From: Bryobacterales bacterium
Lineage (GTDB): Bacteria; Acidobacteriota; Terriglobia; Bryobacterales; Bryobacteraceae
Reading direction: 5' to 3'
Assembly (NCBI GenBank): GCA_003167255.1
Contig: PMTR01000080.1
Coordinates: 51,132 to 114,588, forward strand
Length of the DNA stretch: 63,457 nucleotides
Of the stretch, positions 32,532-40,804 are shown one piece after another. The position numbers and the translations under genes were made by a program. Positions within the stretch are counted from its first letter, which is position 1; every line of letters starts with the position of its first letter. The notes under the pieces were generated by a model. It was not told the origin of the DNA and ran no database searches. It saw only the letters and a list, made by a program, of their open reading frames with translations.

Positions 32532-33854
32532 GTGGGGAAATACTTCGTCCAAAATTTCGGATGCCGTGCCACGCAGGCCGACGGTGCGGCGCTCGAATCG
32601 CTGCTCGCCGCCAAGGGGCTGGAGGTAGCCGGGGCTCGTAGCGGCGCCGATCTGGTGGTGTTGAACACCTGCACCGTTACTTCGGCGGCCGACGATGACG
32701 TGCGGCAGACCATCCGCCGCGTGCATCGCGAAAACCCCGCGGCGCGCATCCTGGTTACTGGTTGCTATGCGCAAAGAGCGCCCCAGGAGCTGGCGTCTCT
32801 GCCGGGCGTCGAATGGGTGGTGGGTAACTCGCATAAGAACCAGATCGCCGACTTAGTAACTCTGGCGAGCCATCACACTCCCTATCACGGCAACATACAC
32901 GTGGGCGATATCTTCGCGCAGCGCGATTTTCTTTCGGCGCCCGTGGAAGATGCCGCCGGCGACCGCACGCGGCCCAACCTCAAAATTCAGGACGGCTGCA
33001 ACAACCGCTGCTCCTTCTGCATCATTCCCTTTGTGCGCGGCCGCAGCCGCAGCGCTCCCGCCGAACAGGTCGTTGCTCAAGTGCGCACGCTTTCCCAGCG
33101 GTATCGCGAAATCGTTCTGAGCGGCATCAACCTGGGACGTTGGGGCAGGGAACCGGGCAGCCGCATGAGGCTGGCCGACTTATTGCGGCGACTGCTGGCG
33201 GAGACGGAAGTGGAACGGCTGCGGCTCAGTTCCGTGGAGCCGATGGATTTTTCCGATGACCTGCTCGGAATGATGGCCGAATCGCCGCGCTTCGCTCCCC
33301 ACGTGCACGCCCCCTTGCAGTCCGGCTGCGACCGCACCTTGCGGCGCATGCACCGTAAGTACCGGCCGCGGCATTATGCCGACCGGATTCTCAAGGCCCG
33401 CGCTCTCATGCCGCTGGCCGCCATCGGCGCGGATGTGATGGTGGGATTTCCGGGCGAGACCGGCGCCGACTTCGAAGAGAGCCGCGCCTTCATCGATTGC
33501 CTGCCATTTACTTACTTACACGTATTTACTTACTCCGAGCGCCCCGGCACACCGGCAGCCGAAGATGCGGCGCAAGTGCCCATTCCGGTCCGCAAGGAGC
33601 GCAACCGCGTGCTGCGCGAGTTGGCGGCGGCCAAGAATCTGGCGTTTCGAAAGAGCATGGTCGGCCGGACTCTTTCAGCCGTTACCCTGAACGAGACCGG
33701 CATTGCACTCAGCGGAAACTATCTGAAGGTGGAGCTGGCTGCACCGAGAGAGGCCAATCAAATTGTCGAGCTGCCAATTTCAGACGTCACCGCAGCCGGC
33801 CTCCGCGAGTCTCAGCTGATTGTCCCTCTCCGCGTCTCCGCGTCTCTGCGGTGA
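32532..33854 (+). CDS. mtaB: tRNA N6-threonylcarbamoyladenosine methylthiotransferase
   Basis: A 440-aa radical-SAM enzyme that makes ms2t6A37 in tRNAs decoding ANN codons. The UPF0004 domain has the three cluster cysteines (FGCRATQADG, VLNTCTVTSAADDD, VTGCYAQRAPQEL). The radical SAM motif QDGCNNRCSFCIIPFVRGRSRS is near residue 155, and VGFPGETGADFEESRAFI near 310. The C-terminal TRAM-like domain is short. The GTG at 32532 is chosen because GGAG lies 6 nt before it. The last residues (PLRVSASLR) are encoded by the dispersed CTCCGCGTCTCTGCGGTG repeat. Confidence 0.93.
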   Translation: MGKYFVQNFGCRATQADGAALESLLAAKGLEVAGARSGADLVVLNTCTVTSAADDDVRQTIRRVHRENPAARILVTGCYAQRAPQELASLPGVEWVVGNSHKNQIADLVTLASHHTPYHGNIHVGDIFAQRDFLSAPVEDAAGDRTRPNLKIQDGCNNRCSFCIIPFVRGRSRSAPAEQVVAQVRTLSQRYREIVLSGINLGRWGREPGSRMRLADLLRRLLAETEVERLRLSSVEPMDFSDDLLGMMAESPRFAPHVHAPLQSGCDRTLRRMHRKYRPRHYADRILKARALMPLAAIGADVMVGFPGETGADFEESRAFIDCLPFTYLHVFTYSERPGTPAAEDAAQVPIPVRKERNRVLRELAAAKNLAFRKSMVGRTLSAVTLNETGIALSGNYLKVELAAPREANQIVELPISDVTAAGLRESQLIVPLRVSASLR

Positions 33855-33860
33855 ATGAAG

Positions 33861-34460
33861 TTACATCTCGCGGCGGCCTTCCATGGCTTTGGACATGGTG
33901 ACTTCGTCGGCGAATTCCAGGTCGCTTCCCACCGGGACGCCCATGGCGATGCGCGTCACCTTGACTCCCAGGGGTTTCAGCAGGCGCGACAGGTAGACGG
34001 CCGTGGCCTCGCCTTCCACCGTGGGATTAGTTGCTACCACGATTTCCGTGATCTCTCCCTGACCGACGCGCTCCACCAGCCCCTTGATCTTCAGAGATTC
34101 CGGGCCGATGCCGCGCAGCGGGGATAGCGAGCCGTGCAGCACGTGGTAGCGGCCCTCGAACTGCCGCGTGGTTTCGATGCTCACGATGTTGTGCGCTTCC
34201 TCCACCACGCAGACCACGTGTGGATCGCGGCCGGTGTCACGGCAGAACTGGCACAGATCGCTGTCGCTGATGTTGTTGCAGACGGTGCAGAGTCCCAGTT
34301 TGTCTTTGACGTCGAGAATCGCCTGCGCCAGTTGTTTGGCATCTTCGCGGCCGGCGCGCAGCACGTGAAAAGCGATTCGTTGCGCAGACTTCTGCCCGAT
34401 GCCGGGCAAGCGCTTGAATTCGTTGATGAGCCGCGCGAGCGGTTCGGCGAAATCCGGCAT
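33861..34460 (-). CDS. recR: Recombination mediator RecR
   Basis: A 199-aa protein of the RecFOR pathway that helps load RecA at gaps. The helix-hairpin-helix is [18 protein letters not shown] near residue 16, the zinc-finger [16 protein letters not shown] near 57, the Toprim motif [12 protein letters not shown] near 83, and [17 protein letters not shown] near 140. It follows ybaB by 2 nt, in the conserved dnaX-ybaB-recR order, and converges on mtaB. Confidence 0.98.
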   Translation of the reverse strand: MPDFAEPLARLINEFKRLPGIGQKSAQRIAFHVLRAGREDAKQLAQAILDVKDKLGLCTVCNNISDSDLCQFCRDTGRDPHVVCVVEEAHNIVSIETTRQFEGRYHVLHGSLSPLRGIGPESLKIKGLVERVGQGEITEIVVATNPTVEGEATAVYLSRLLKPLGVKVTRIAMGVPVGSDLEFADEVTMSKAMEGRREM

Positions 34461-34462
34461 GG

Positions 34463-34780
34463 TTAAAACAGGCCCGGAGGAAGACCCATGCCGCCGAGCA
34501 TCCCGCCCATCTTGGCCTTGGATTCCTGGTCGACCTTCTTCACGGCTTCGTTGCAGGCGGCCACGATCATGTCTTGCAGCATCTCGATATCACCGGCCAC
34601 TTCGGCCTCGATCTTGACGGCCAGCAGATTCTTCTGTCCGTCCATCTTGACCGTGACCATGCCGCCGCCCGCCGAGGCTTCCACCTTGATCAGGGCGATT
34701 TCCTGCGCGAGTTTCTCCTGCATTTGTTGCGCCTGGCGCATCATCTGCTGCATGTTGCCCATGTTGCCTGGTAGTTTCAC
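34463..34780 (-). CDS. ybaB: YbaB/EbfC family nucleoid-associated protein
   Basis: A 105-aa DNA-binding protein. [20 protein letters not shown] at the N-terminus and [18 protein letters not shown] then [20 protein letters not shown] are the family hallmarks. It lies 1 nt after the dnaX stop and 2 nt before recR, so expression is coupled. Confidence 0.97.
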   Translation of the reverse strand: MKLPGNMGNMQQMMRQAQQMQEKLAQEIALIKVEASAGGGMVTVKMDGQKNLLAVKIEAEVAGDIEMLQDMIVAACNEAVKKVDQESKAKMGGMLGGMGLPPGLF

Positions 34781-34781
34781 G

Positions 34782-36476
34782 TTACGGCTCCTTCAGGTTT
34801 CGAACTTTACGGATTTCGCCCGCGGGGAAGACTTCGCGGAAGCGTTGCACTTCGGGATGGGAAAGCGCGCGGCTGGTGGCCTGGTCCTCCGTGACGGCCG
34901 GCGGGGCGGACGCGGGCGCCGCTGTGGAAGCCGGCGCGGCGTCGCCAATCTCGAATCGGACGCGCAGCGGCCTGCCGAAACATTCGCGCACGGCCTCTTC
35001 GAAGCCGCGGTCGCGAAAGTAGAGCGCGTAGGATTTGGCGGACACCACTTGCAGGTCGGAGCCGGTCACCGTAATGCGGGCGTTCTCCACGGCATCGGCC
35101 AGGTGCGTCAGGCCTTTTTCGTGTAAGTAGCCGTGCAGGCGCTCGCGAGGGTCGCCCGCGGTCATAGGCGCGGACGCCGGTTCCGGGGCCAGCGCGTTGG
35201 CGCCGGAAGATTGCGGCTCGGGCGGGCGCGAGGTGGCCTTCTTGGCACGGTCGAGATCGAAGGGCGAGGGCCCTGTGCGCTGCGGCGGGGCCGAACTTGC
35301 CGCAGGGGCGGCCGCCGGCTGCGCCGGGCGCGGTTCCGTGGCAGGTCGCACGCCACCGAGTTGCGCCAGGGCCTGCTCGATCGGAAGCAAGCGGCCGGCC
35401 TGCACCAGGCGCACCAGGCCGATCTCGAGGTGGAAGCGCGGCTGTAGAGAGAATTGCAGGTCGCGGAACAGATCGAGCGAGAGTTGCAGATAGCGCGTGA
35501 GATCTTCTTCCGAGAATCCGGCGGCGATTTCGGCCAGCTTCTCGCGCTGCTGCGCGGAGGCCGCCACCAGGCGCGAAGCCGCGCCGGAGATGCGGATCAC
35601 CAGCAGGTTCCGGAAGTAGCGCGCCAGCTCCCGGCTGAAGTGCTGCAGGTTGTGGCCATTGCGCTCCAGCTCGTCGACCACCTCGAGCATCCGGCGTGAG
35701 TCGCTCTCCACCAGCGCTTGCGTGACCTTCTCCAGCGATTCCAGCGAAAAGGCGCCCAGCAAGGCGCGCACTTCGGCGGCGTCGAGTTTCGAACCGCAGC
35801 AGGCAATCGCCTGGTCCAGCGCCGAAAGCGAATCGCGCACACTGCCTTCGCCCGCGGCAGCCAGCACGGCCAGGGCTTCGGCGTCGGCTTCGATGCCTTC
35901 CTGGGTACAGATCCAGGCCATGCGGGCCACCAGGTCTTCGAAATCCACCGAGCGGAAACTGAAATGCTGGCAGCGCGACGCGATGGTGGCGGGAATCTTG
36001 TGCGCTTCCGTGGTGCACAGCACGAAAACCACCCATTCCGGCGGCTCTTCGATGGTCTTCAGCAAAGCATTAAAGGCCTCGCTGGTAATCTGGTGCGCCT
36101 CGTCGATGATGAAAACCTTATAGCGGTCGCGGGCCGGCTGGTAGCGCACATTCTCGCGCAGCTCCCGCATTTCGTTGATGCCGCGGTTGGAAGCCGCGTC
36201 GATTTCGATGACATCCACGGTGCCGCCGGAAGTGATTTCCTTACAACTCGCGCATTCGCCGCACGGCGTCGAGGTGGGACCCTGGATGCAGTTCAGACAG
36301 CGCGCCAGGATGCGCGCGACGGTGGTCTTGCCGGTGCCGCGCTGGCCCGAAAAAATGTAACCGTGGGCGATACGTTTCTGCGCAATGGCGTTTTCCAATG
36401 TGGTCTTGACGTGTTCCTGGTTGACCACATCCTTGAACGACTGAGGCCGGTATTTACGCGCGATTACCTGGTACAT
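34782..36476 (-). CDS. dnaX: DNA polymerase III subunit gamma/tau
   Basis: A 564-aa clamp-loader ATPase. The start MYQVIARKYRPQSFKDVVNQ is canonical. Walker A YIFSGQRGTGKTTVARIL is near residue 42, the zinc module is CLNCIQGPTSTPCGECASC, Walker B KVFIIDEAHQ near 125, and the sensor region FVLCTTEAHKIPATIASRCQHF near 155. A Pro/Ala-rich linker from about 385 precedes a short tau-like C-terminal domain. A longer in-frame start at 36536 would run into the SRP RNA gene and is rejected. No obvious slippery A-run for gamma production was noticed. Confidence 0.97.
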   Translation of the reverse strand: MYQVIARKYRPQSFKDVVNQEHVKTTLENAIAQKRIAHGYIFSGQRGTGKTTVARILARCLNCIQGPTSTPCGECASCKEITSGGTVDVIEIDAASNRGINEMRELRENVRYQPARDRYKVFIIDEAHQITSEAFNALLKTIEEPPEWVVFVLCTTEAHKIPATIASRCQHFSFRSVDFEDLVARMAWICTQEGIEADAEALAVLAAAGEGSVRDSLSALDQAIACCGSKLDAAEVRALLGAFSLESLEKVTQALVESDSRRMLEVVDELERNGHNLQHFSRELARYFRNLLVIRISGAASRLVAASAQQREKLAEIAAGFSEEDLTRYLQLSLDLFRDLQFSLQPRFHLEIGLVRLVQAGRLLPIEQALAQLGGVRPATEPRPAQPAAAPAASSAPPQRTGPSPFDLDRAKKATSRPPEPQSSGANALAPEPASAPMTAGDPRERLHGYLHEKGLTHLADAVENARITVTGSDLQVVSAKSYALYFRDRGFEEAVRECFGRPLRVRFEIGDAAPASTAAPASAPPAVTEDQATSRALSHPEVQRFREVFPAGEIRKVRNLKEP

Positions 36477-36511
36477 GGGGTGGGTATCCGGATCAAGCAC
36501 GGACCAATATG

Positions 36512-36610
36512 CCAGGCCCCGGGTAATCCGCGGCACACGAACCGCACCGCTACCGTTGCTTCCTTCCGGACCTGGCGGGGTTTGCGGCCGTCCATTGCAC
36601 GGAGCCCGAG
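36512..36610 (-). ncRNA. ffs: Signal recognition particle RNA (4.5S, small bacterial type)
   Basis: The minus strand contains CAGGTCCGGAAGGAAGCAAC (about 36555-36574), the invariant helix 8 region with the GGAA tetraloop and the Ffh-binding symmetric loop. The ends pair: the 5' GGCTCCG (36600-36606) with the 3' CGGGGCC (36515-36521), allowing one G-U. The inner helix includes GTGTGCCGCGG. It is about 100 nt long. It lies immediately upstream of dnaX, as in many bacteria. The exact ends are estimated. Confidence 0.93.
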
Positions 36611-36612
36611 AC

Positions 36613-36824
36613 CTGACAAGTATTTATCGTAGCACGCGTGCCCGCGACAACCGGGTTACCCAGCCCCCGCAAGTTATGCGCTGGTACCCGTGACAGCATC
36701 CTCCAGTGGTAAAGTACAGATCTGATGGATGGTACGGGAGCCGGTGGCCGGCTACAAAAAGCCACTTGTATCTGAGCCACTTCTCTCTTGATTCTTGCGA
36801 CCTGCTAATGGAGAACATCACCAC
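36613..36824. other. Intergenic region between ffs and a small membrane protein gene
   Basis: No gene, repeat or RNA is recognised here. It should contain the divergent promoters for ffs and the gene at 36825, but no consensus boxes stand out. Confidence 0.4.
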
Positions 36825-37412
36825 ATGAAAATCGTTAACCAGTCGGCAGACGAACTCGTGCTCAAAGAAGGCAGCACAACGGGCATCGCGATCGGTGTTG
36901 TTTTTGTCATCGCGGGCGCGCTCGGCGGGTATTTCCTCCATCATTCCAGTCCGATCGCTATTTGGATTGCGCTGGGGGTGGTCCTCATCGGAGCCGCTGC
37001 CATCCTTTTCAGCACTTCCATCACCGTGGATGCCAATAAAGCGAGCGGCCAAATTTCCTATCAAAAGAAGCGGTTGATCGGCGGGCAAAACTCGATGTAT
37101 GCGATTGCCGACGTTCTTCGGATCGAGACGCGGAAACAATGGCGCGTGCAAAACAGTCCTCCCGCCGGGGATCAGAACGTTTCCATCCCGCAACCGGTGC
37201 TGGTGTGGCAGTCGGTGATTGTCTTCAAAGACGGGCGGGAGTTGCCGCTCGATCACCAAAAAACTTCTTCCACCACGACGATTGGGCCGGCGGTTCTTAT
37301 GGGAGGGCAAGGCGCGGAAGTTGCCATCGCGGCGCAAGTGGCAAAATTTCTGGACGTTCCTTTCCAGGAAATCGCGCCGCCCAATATCGGCATGGGAATC
37401 ATTCAGATGTAA
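36825..37412 (+). CDS. Small membrane protein, possible PH-like domain
   Basis: A 195-aa protein with two adjacent membrane helices near the N-terminus (GIAIGVVFVIAGALGGYF and IAIWIALGVVLIGAAAILF), followed by a beta-rich soluble part (SITVDANKASGQISYQKKRL, VWQSVIVFKDGRELPLD) that resembles bacterial PH-like membrane domains. The ATG at 36825 follows GGAGAAC by 8 nt. The function is unknown. It is a stand-alone gene next to the accessory island. Confidence 0.75.
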   Translation: MKIVNQSADELVLKEGSTTGIAIGVVFVIAGALGGYFLHHSSPIAIWIALGVVLIGAAAILFSTSITVDANKASGQISYQKKRLIGGQNSMYAIADVLRIETRKQWRVQNSPPAGDQNVSIPQPVLVWQSVIVFKDGRELPLDHQKTSSTTTIGPAVLMGGQGAEVAIAAQVAKFLDVPFQEIAPPNIGMGIIQM

Positions 37413-37442
37413 GCTTCAGAAAATTGGACACTGACGAAGCCG

Positions 37443-37706
37443 TCAGGGGTTCAGCCGGTAGTCCCGTCCCAGCGGGCCGGCGCCGGCCAGATAGCGGGGC
37501 AATTCCTCGGCGAGAAAGCGGTCCAGGCGCACGCGATAGCAGTGGCCTTCGCAATGCGAGAGATGCGCCAGCACCTCGGCGACGGAAAAGCGATCGGGCG
37601 CCGGTTTCCACCGGGCGTCATCTTCGGAAAGCTCGCTCATCAGGTCGCGCAGCATCGCCGGCGTCGATTCGAGCAGATCGAGGCAGTCCAGGGAGTCTGT
37701 AGGCAT
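37443..37706 (-). pseudogene. Truncated DinB-family gene
   Basis: The 87-aa frame (PTDSLDCLDLLESTPAMLRD, WKPAPDRFSVAEVLAHLSHCE, YRVRLDRFLAEELPRYLAG) matches the N-terminal half of DinB/DUF664-type four-helix proteins, which are normally about 150-170 aa. It has the first metal-ligand His (LAHLSHCE) but lacks the C-terminal helices and their histidines. A stop follows at once after GRDYRLNP. It borders the repeat at 37766-37855. It is called a pseudogene because of its length; a short functional form is possible. Confidence 0.5.
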
Positions 37707-37765
37707 CACCAAACAATCATACAAGGTCGGCGCAGTGGGGCCGCAACCAAACTGCCTGAATGAGA

Positions 37766-37855
37766 GTGGGACAGACGATCGATTCTTGTCGTCTGTCGGG
37801 CTACCGCGCTTTCCGGGGCATAAGACAGGCCACAAAAGACGATGGCCTGTCCCAC
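37766..37855. repeat. 90-bp palindromic repeat, left copy of the island boundary
   Basis: Intact copy: GTGGGACAGACGATCG at the left and GATGGCCTGTCCCAC at the right, with internal TTGTCGTCTGTCGGG and CACAAAAGACGATGG. It matches 40681-40765 and the split copy at 23553-23776. Similarity to the second copy continues past its right end through 37856-37935. Confidence 0.8.
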
Positions 37856-37893
37856 GAAGGGCCGATTGAGCGGGTGTAATCCAATGCAAGAGG

Positions 37894-37935
37894 TCATCCT
37901 ACGATGCTTTCGCCGCCGTCCACCTGTAGCGTGGC
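37894..37935 (-). pseudogene. Duplicated 3' end of the fabI-like gene
   Basis: The frame ATLQVDGGESIVG followed by TGA corresponds to the last residues (TLRVDGGESVVG) of the enoyl-reductase gene at 40805-41593, and the downstream DNA (GTGTAATCCAATGCA) matches too. The copy is truncated at its 5' side. It marks one end of the island described in the findings. Confidence 0.7.
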
Positions 37936-38206
37936 CAATCGGGTCCACAGCCTCACCCAGCTCTACGACCGGCGCTCCGGCGAGATGCTCCACCAGCTCC
38001 TCCGCGGCGCCCCAGTCGAGCACGGCGCCCACATGGCCGAACTGGAGGAACTCTATAAAGGTTCCGTCCGCACCACCAGCCTTGTGATCCGTTAGCCGCG
38101 CCGTATTATGGGACAACAAAACGGGACAGCGCAAGCGCTGTCTTTACAGGGGTTCGACTGTCGTCCCGAAACATACCCATTTTGAGACGTTTCCGCGCGG
38201 GGTAGA
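37936..38206. other. Unassigned DNA with frames open on both strands
   Basis: Short frames are open on both strands: plus, GEMLHQLLRGAPVEHGAHMA through ELYKGSVRTTSLVIR; minus, FIEFLQFGHVGAVLDWGAAEE. Either could be a gene remnant. Neither has a convincing start or a family I recognise. TAGAAT (38203-38208) with TTGAGA 15 bp upstream is a candidate promoter for the next gene. Confidence 0.35.
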
Positions 38207-38620
38207 ATGATAAGTTGGGTGTCCACCTTCAAGGATGTTGGCATTCCGCTTATTTCGGGGGCGATCAGCTCGGCTCTGACGTTCTTTTGGCCGAAGGTGT
38301 GGCGCTTATACGAAGCGCGTTACGTCGATCCTAAAACCGCACTCCAGGAATCGCTGGCAGAACAAGCCAGATGGTACCAAGACCGCGCATCAAAGTTGGC
38401 GGTATTCAGTTTTGAACTCGGCCAAGATCCTGACGATTTCAAGCTCCAAATATTGATTTCGAAGCTCGACCGGCAGGATAGAGAATGGGCCATGAAAGAA
38501 AAGGACATTGCAACCCTGAGACGCTGCGCCGATGCCAAGGCCGAGGAGTGCCGCATGAACTCAGAGGAAGCCGCACGGTGGGCTGAACACGTCGGGGATC
38601 GTACTTTCTTTCCTCTTTAG
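38207..38620 (+). CDS. Hypothetical membrane-anchored protein
   Basis: A 137-aa protein of unknown function. The N-terminal 30 residues (WVSTFKDVGIPLISGAISSA, LTFFWPKVW) are amphipathic to hydrophobic and could anchor in the membrane. The rest is charged and helical (WAMKEKDIATLRRCADAKAEE). The ATG at 38207 overlaps a TAGAAT -10-like box; the in-frame GTG at 38219 would suit that promoter better. GC is visibly lower than in flanking housekeeping genes, consistent with transfer. Confidence 0.6.
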   Translation: MISWVSTFKDVGIPLISGAISSALTFFWPKVWRLYEARYVDPKTALQESLAEQARWYQDRASKLAVFSFELGQDPDDFKLQILISKLDRQDREWAMKEKDIATLRRCADAKAEECRMNSEEAARWAEHVGDRTFFPL

Positions 38621-38732
38621 AGTGTGGCCCCAGAAGCTCCGAGTACACTGAACCTTCACGCTTTCTCCATTGTGAAATCTGTTATGATCGTGCCACGTTT
38701 CTAATACACGGGAAACGCGAAGGAGCGGCCAA

Positions 38733-39326
38733 ATGGCTCTATTTCGGAGTGTCCCTGCACTTGTTTTTCTGATCACCAGTTTGGCGGCTGTGGCTAAAGC
38801 GCAAACTGAAAAGACTTTTCCAACTGACGCCGAAATCAACCTCGTGCTCACTCAGGCCGAACGGGCGATACAACAATACAAGCCACTGATAGACCAAGAA
38901 GAGGTTCAGATGGGCAAGAGCGTAGCAACCGCCGTAGCGAACGACCGCGAAGTTTTGATCTCACTAGAGACAGCCGTGAAAGCGTTCATGCGCAAGCCCC
39001 AAGGGTTCAATGGACCGCTGGGTTTCGCTTTCTTCGAGTGGCTGGATGACGCAGACCGAAACGCTGTGCTATGCGGAAGTGGCGCATCAGCACAAGCCAC
39101 GTTGCAGATGACAGCCGGAAATAAAGATAAGGCGGAAACGCTGCTTCATCTGGCCCACAGTTGTACTGACGTGTCCACGTTGCTTTACACCGTAAGTGAG
39201 AACGCAGGTTCCTTGTACCAGAGATACGCCGAAGCCGAGCAGCAATTGGCGGTTCAGGCTACCGAAGCGGCGGAAACATGTGCGGCTATTCTAAAGAAGA
39301 ACACTGTCGCGCCGCCTAAAAAGTAG
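38733..39326 (+). CDS. Hypothetical secreted protein
   Basis: A 197-aa protein with signal peptide (VPALVFLITSLAAVAKA) and a mostly helical mature part (AEINLVLTQAERAIQQYKPL, GNKDKAETLLHLAHSC, AEQQLAVQATEAAETCAAIL) with three cysteines. No known domain is recognised. GAAGGAG lies 7 nt before the ATG. It overlaps the convergent DUF4238-like gene by 11 nt. Codon use is less GC-rich than its neighbours outside the island. Confidence 0.7.
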   Translation: MALFRSVPALVFLITSLAAVAKAQTEKTFPTDAEINLVLTQAERAIQQYKPLIDQEEVQMGKSVATAVANDREVLISLETAVKAFMRKPQGFNGPLGFAFFEWLDDADRNAVLCGSGASAQATLQMTAGNKDKAETLLHLAHSCTDVSTLLYTVSENAGSLYQRYAEAEQQLAVQATEAAETCAAILKKNTVAPPKK

Positions 39327-40188
39327 AACGTGCCTCTAGACGCTGCGGTGAGTGCGCAAACCGACCCCCGGCCTCATTGAGGTATAGCGGGTAAAGGTCT
39401 GATAGCGCCGTTGGTTGGAAGGCGTCAGTCTCGTCAATTTTGTGGCGACGTCCGATTAGGCAGGCCTGCCAGCAAATAGGAAAAATGAAGAGAGTGTCTT
39501 GATCCCTCATCGCTTCTTCGCGTGAAGAATGGCCAAAACCGACTAACGCAACCGCATTGTCACCTGTGATCACGGGCTTAGTAACATCCTCGGTAAAACG
39601 CAGCCCCCAATTCCACCCAGCAAACTCCCCGGCCCCCTTCCCGATCTCCATTCGCATCTTCGTGATGCTCAGGTTTTTAAAAAACACGGCGCGGTTAGCA
39701 TTGCTCTGCATCTCGGCGGCTGAAAATTTGATTTGACATTCAGTCTGCCCCGGCTTATTCGGGTCCGACCTCGTTTGTAGCACTTCTTCGACCTTCAGAA
39801 AGGTTGCGTGGTCTGCTTCTTTCAGTACCTCTTGGCGGAATAGATCTGATCTCGCACGAAGCATCTGCGAATACCGGACAAGAAGCTCGCGGTGTTTTGT
39901 CCAGCCGGAAAAGTTGCTGGCAACCAGTTCTTGTCTTAGCGGAGGAAAGTTGGTTTCGAATTCCTTAAACGCCTGATCGGCTGTTGCGTCCGGCTCGCTG
40001 CCTTCCGAGTAATCATAGTAGGCGCGTTCGGCGGCCACGCTGCGCGGGTTGCTCTCAAACCATTTCCTCCGCTCGATGTCAAACACCCACAGCGGCCCCT
40101 CTCTTGAAGGGCTGGTGAAGCCCTCCAAATACCCCTGAGGAAGGATATGGTCTAGCCTGTTACGATCTGGAGCCTTCTGCGACGCCAC
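39316..40188 (-). CDS. DUF4238-family protein
   Basis: A 290-aa cytoplasmic protein. The N-terminal RLDHILPQGYLEGFTSP, LWVFDIERRKWFESNPRSVAAERAYYDY and the later PVITGDNAVALVGFG match the DUF4238 pattern (HYxPxxYLxxF...). The biochemical function of the family is unknown to me; members are patchily distributed, often next to mobile or accessory genes. It lies in a low-GC island bounded by duplicated sequence and overlaps the secreted-protein gene tail-to-tail. Confidence 0.75.
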   Translation of the reverse strand: MASQKAPDRNRLDHILPQGYLEGFTSPSREGPLWVFDIERRKWFESNPRSVAAERAYYDYSEGSEPDATADQAFKEFETNFPPLRQELVASNFSGWTKHRELLVRYSQMLRARSDLFRQEVLKEADHATFLKVEEVLQTRSDPNKPGQTECQIKFSAAEMQSNANRAVFFKNLSITKMRMEIGKGAGEFAGWNWGLRFTEDVTKPVITGDNAVALVGFGHSSREEAMRDQDTLFIFPICWQACLIGRRHKIDETDAFQPTALSDLYPLYLNEAGGRFAHSPQRLEARSTF

Positions 40189-40222
40189 AACATCTATTTT
40201 CTCACGCGTCCAGGCACAAGCG

Positions 40223-40570
40223 TTAATCTGGAAAGTCCCGATAGAGTTTTAAACACGTTGGGATTGCGCTTACAGAATTGAAGGCGCTCGGATCGAATGT
40301 TACGCACAGCTGTCCTGTCTTCGTGTCAAGCGCATACGTTCCCTGCCACGCATCGCCCTTTAGGCTTTCGGGCTGATGCGATAGGGGAGCGAACCGCTGG
40401 TAATGGGCCGTAGGTTTTCCGCACCCGCACAAGATTACAGCGGCGCAGGTGAGGGTTAAACACTTCGTTACGAATGCTGGTCCCAGTTCGAGCCACCTTT
40501 CGACTTTATTTGCTGTGCGCGAGCTTTTCGAGCACGTCTTCTTCTGCGCGTATGAACCGTAACGTGGCAT
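40223..40570 (-). CDS. Putative small lipoprotein
   Basis: A 115-aa frame with a lipoprotein-like segment TLTCAAVILCGCGKP (lipobox LCGC near residue 48) preceded by basic residues, and a mature part GDAWQGTYALDTKTGQLCVTFDPS. The ATG at 40570 gives an unusually long 30-residue leader before the hydrophobic core, so the real start may be internal and non-ATG. A second frame ending at 40506 (RFIRAEEDVLEKLAHSK) overlaps the 5' end, and I cannot decide whether it is used. It belongs to the island. Confidence 0.5.
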   Translation of the reverse strand: MPRYGSYAQKKTCSKSSRTANKVERWLELGPAFVTKCLTLTCAAVILCGCGKPTAHYQRFAPLSHQPESLKGDAWQGTYALDTKTGQLCVTFDPSAFNSVSAIPTCLKLYRDFPD

Positions 40571-40680
40571 GCATAATCAGTTCGCTGATGTCATTACATT
40601 CATTTTTTATGTCATCAGCGGAACTATAAAGGCTAGGCTGCTGGCCGCCGTTTCCCCGGGTTGAATCCGCAAGAGCAACA

Positions 40681-40765
40681 ACAGACGATCGGTTTTTGTC
40701 CCCTGTCGGGCTGCCGCGCTTTCCCAGGCATGAGACAGGCCACAAAAGGCGATGGCCTGTCCCAC
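40681..40765. repeat. Palindromic repeat, right copy of the island boundary
   Basis: Matches 37766-37855 from ACAGACGATCGG to GATGGCCTGTCCCAC, lacking the first GTGGG. The following DNA to about 40848, including the fabI 3' end, corresponds to 37856-37935. Confidence 0.8.
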
Positions 40766-40804
40766 GAAGGGCCGATTGCGCAGGTGTAATCCAATGCACT
40801 TAGG

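Noticed and set aside
36477-36536. 20-residue N-terminal extension of DnaX
   Set aside because: It would overlap the SRP RNA gene, and the canonical start MYQVIARKYRP follows at 36476.
36613-36824. Possible tRNA or small RNA downstream of ffs
   Set aside because: No TPsiC-like GGTTCRA, no cloverleaf and no strong hairpin with a T-tract could be found.
37706-38134. 142-codon minus frame with GAVLDWGAAEELVEHLAGAP
   Set aside because: Frames are open on both strands here, there is no ribosome binding site, and the frame runs through the duplicated repeat; it is left as unassigned DNA.
40506-40799. 97-codon minus frame beginning MHWITPAQSALRG
   Set aside because: Its first half is encoded by the palindromic repeat and occurs identically in frame at 37760-37889; only the last ~30 codons could be genuine, and they overlap the lipoprotein candidate.
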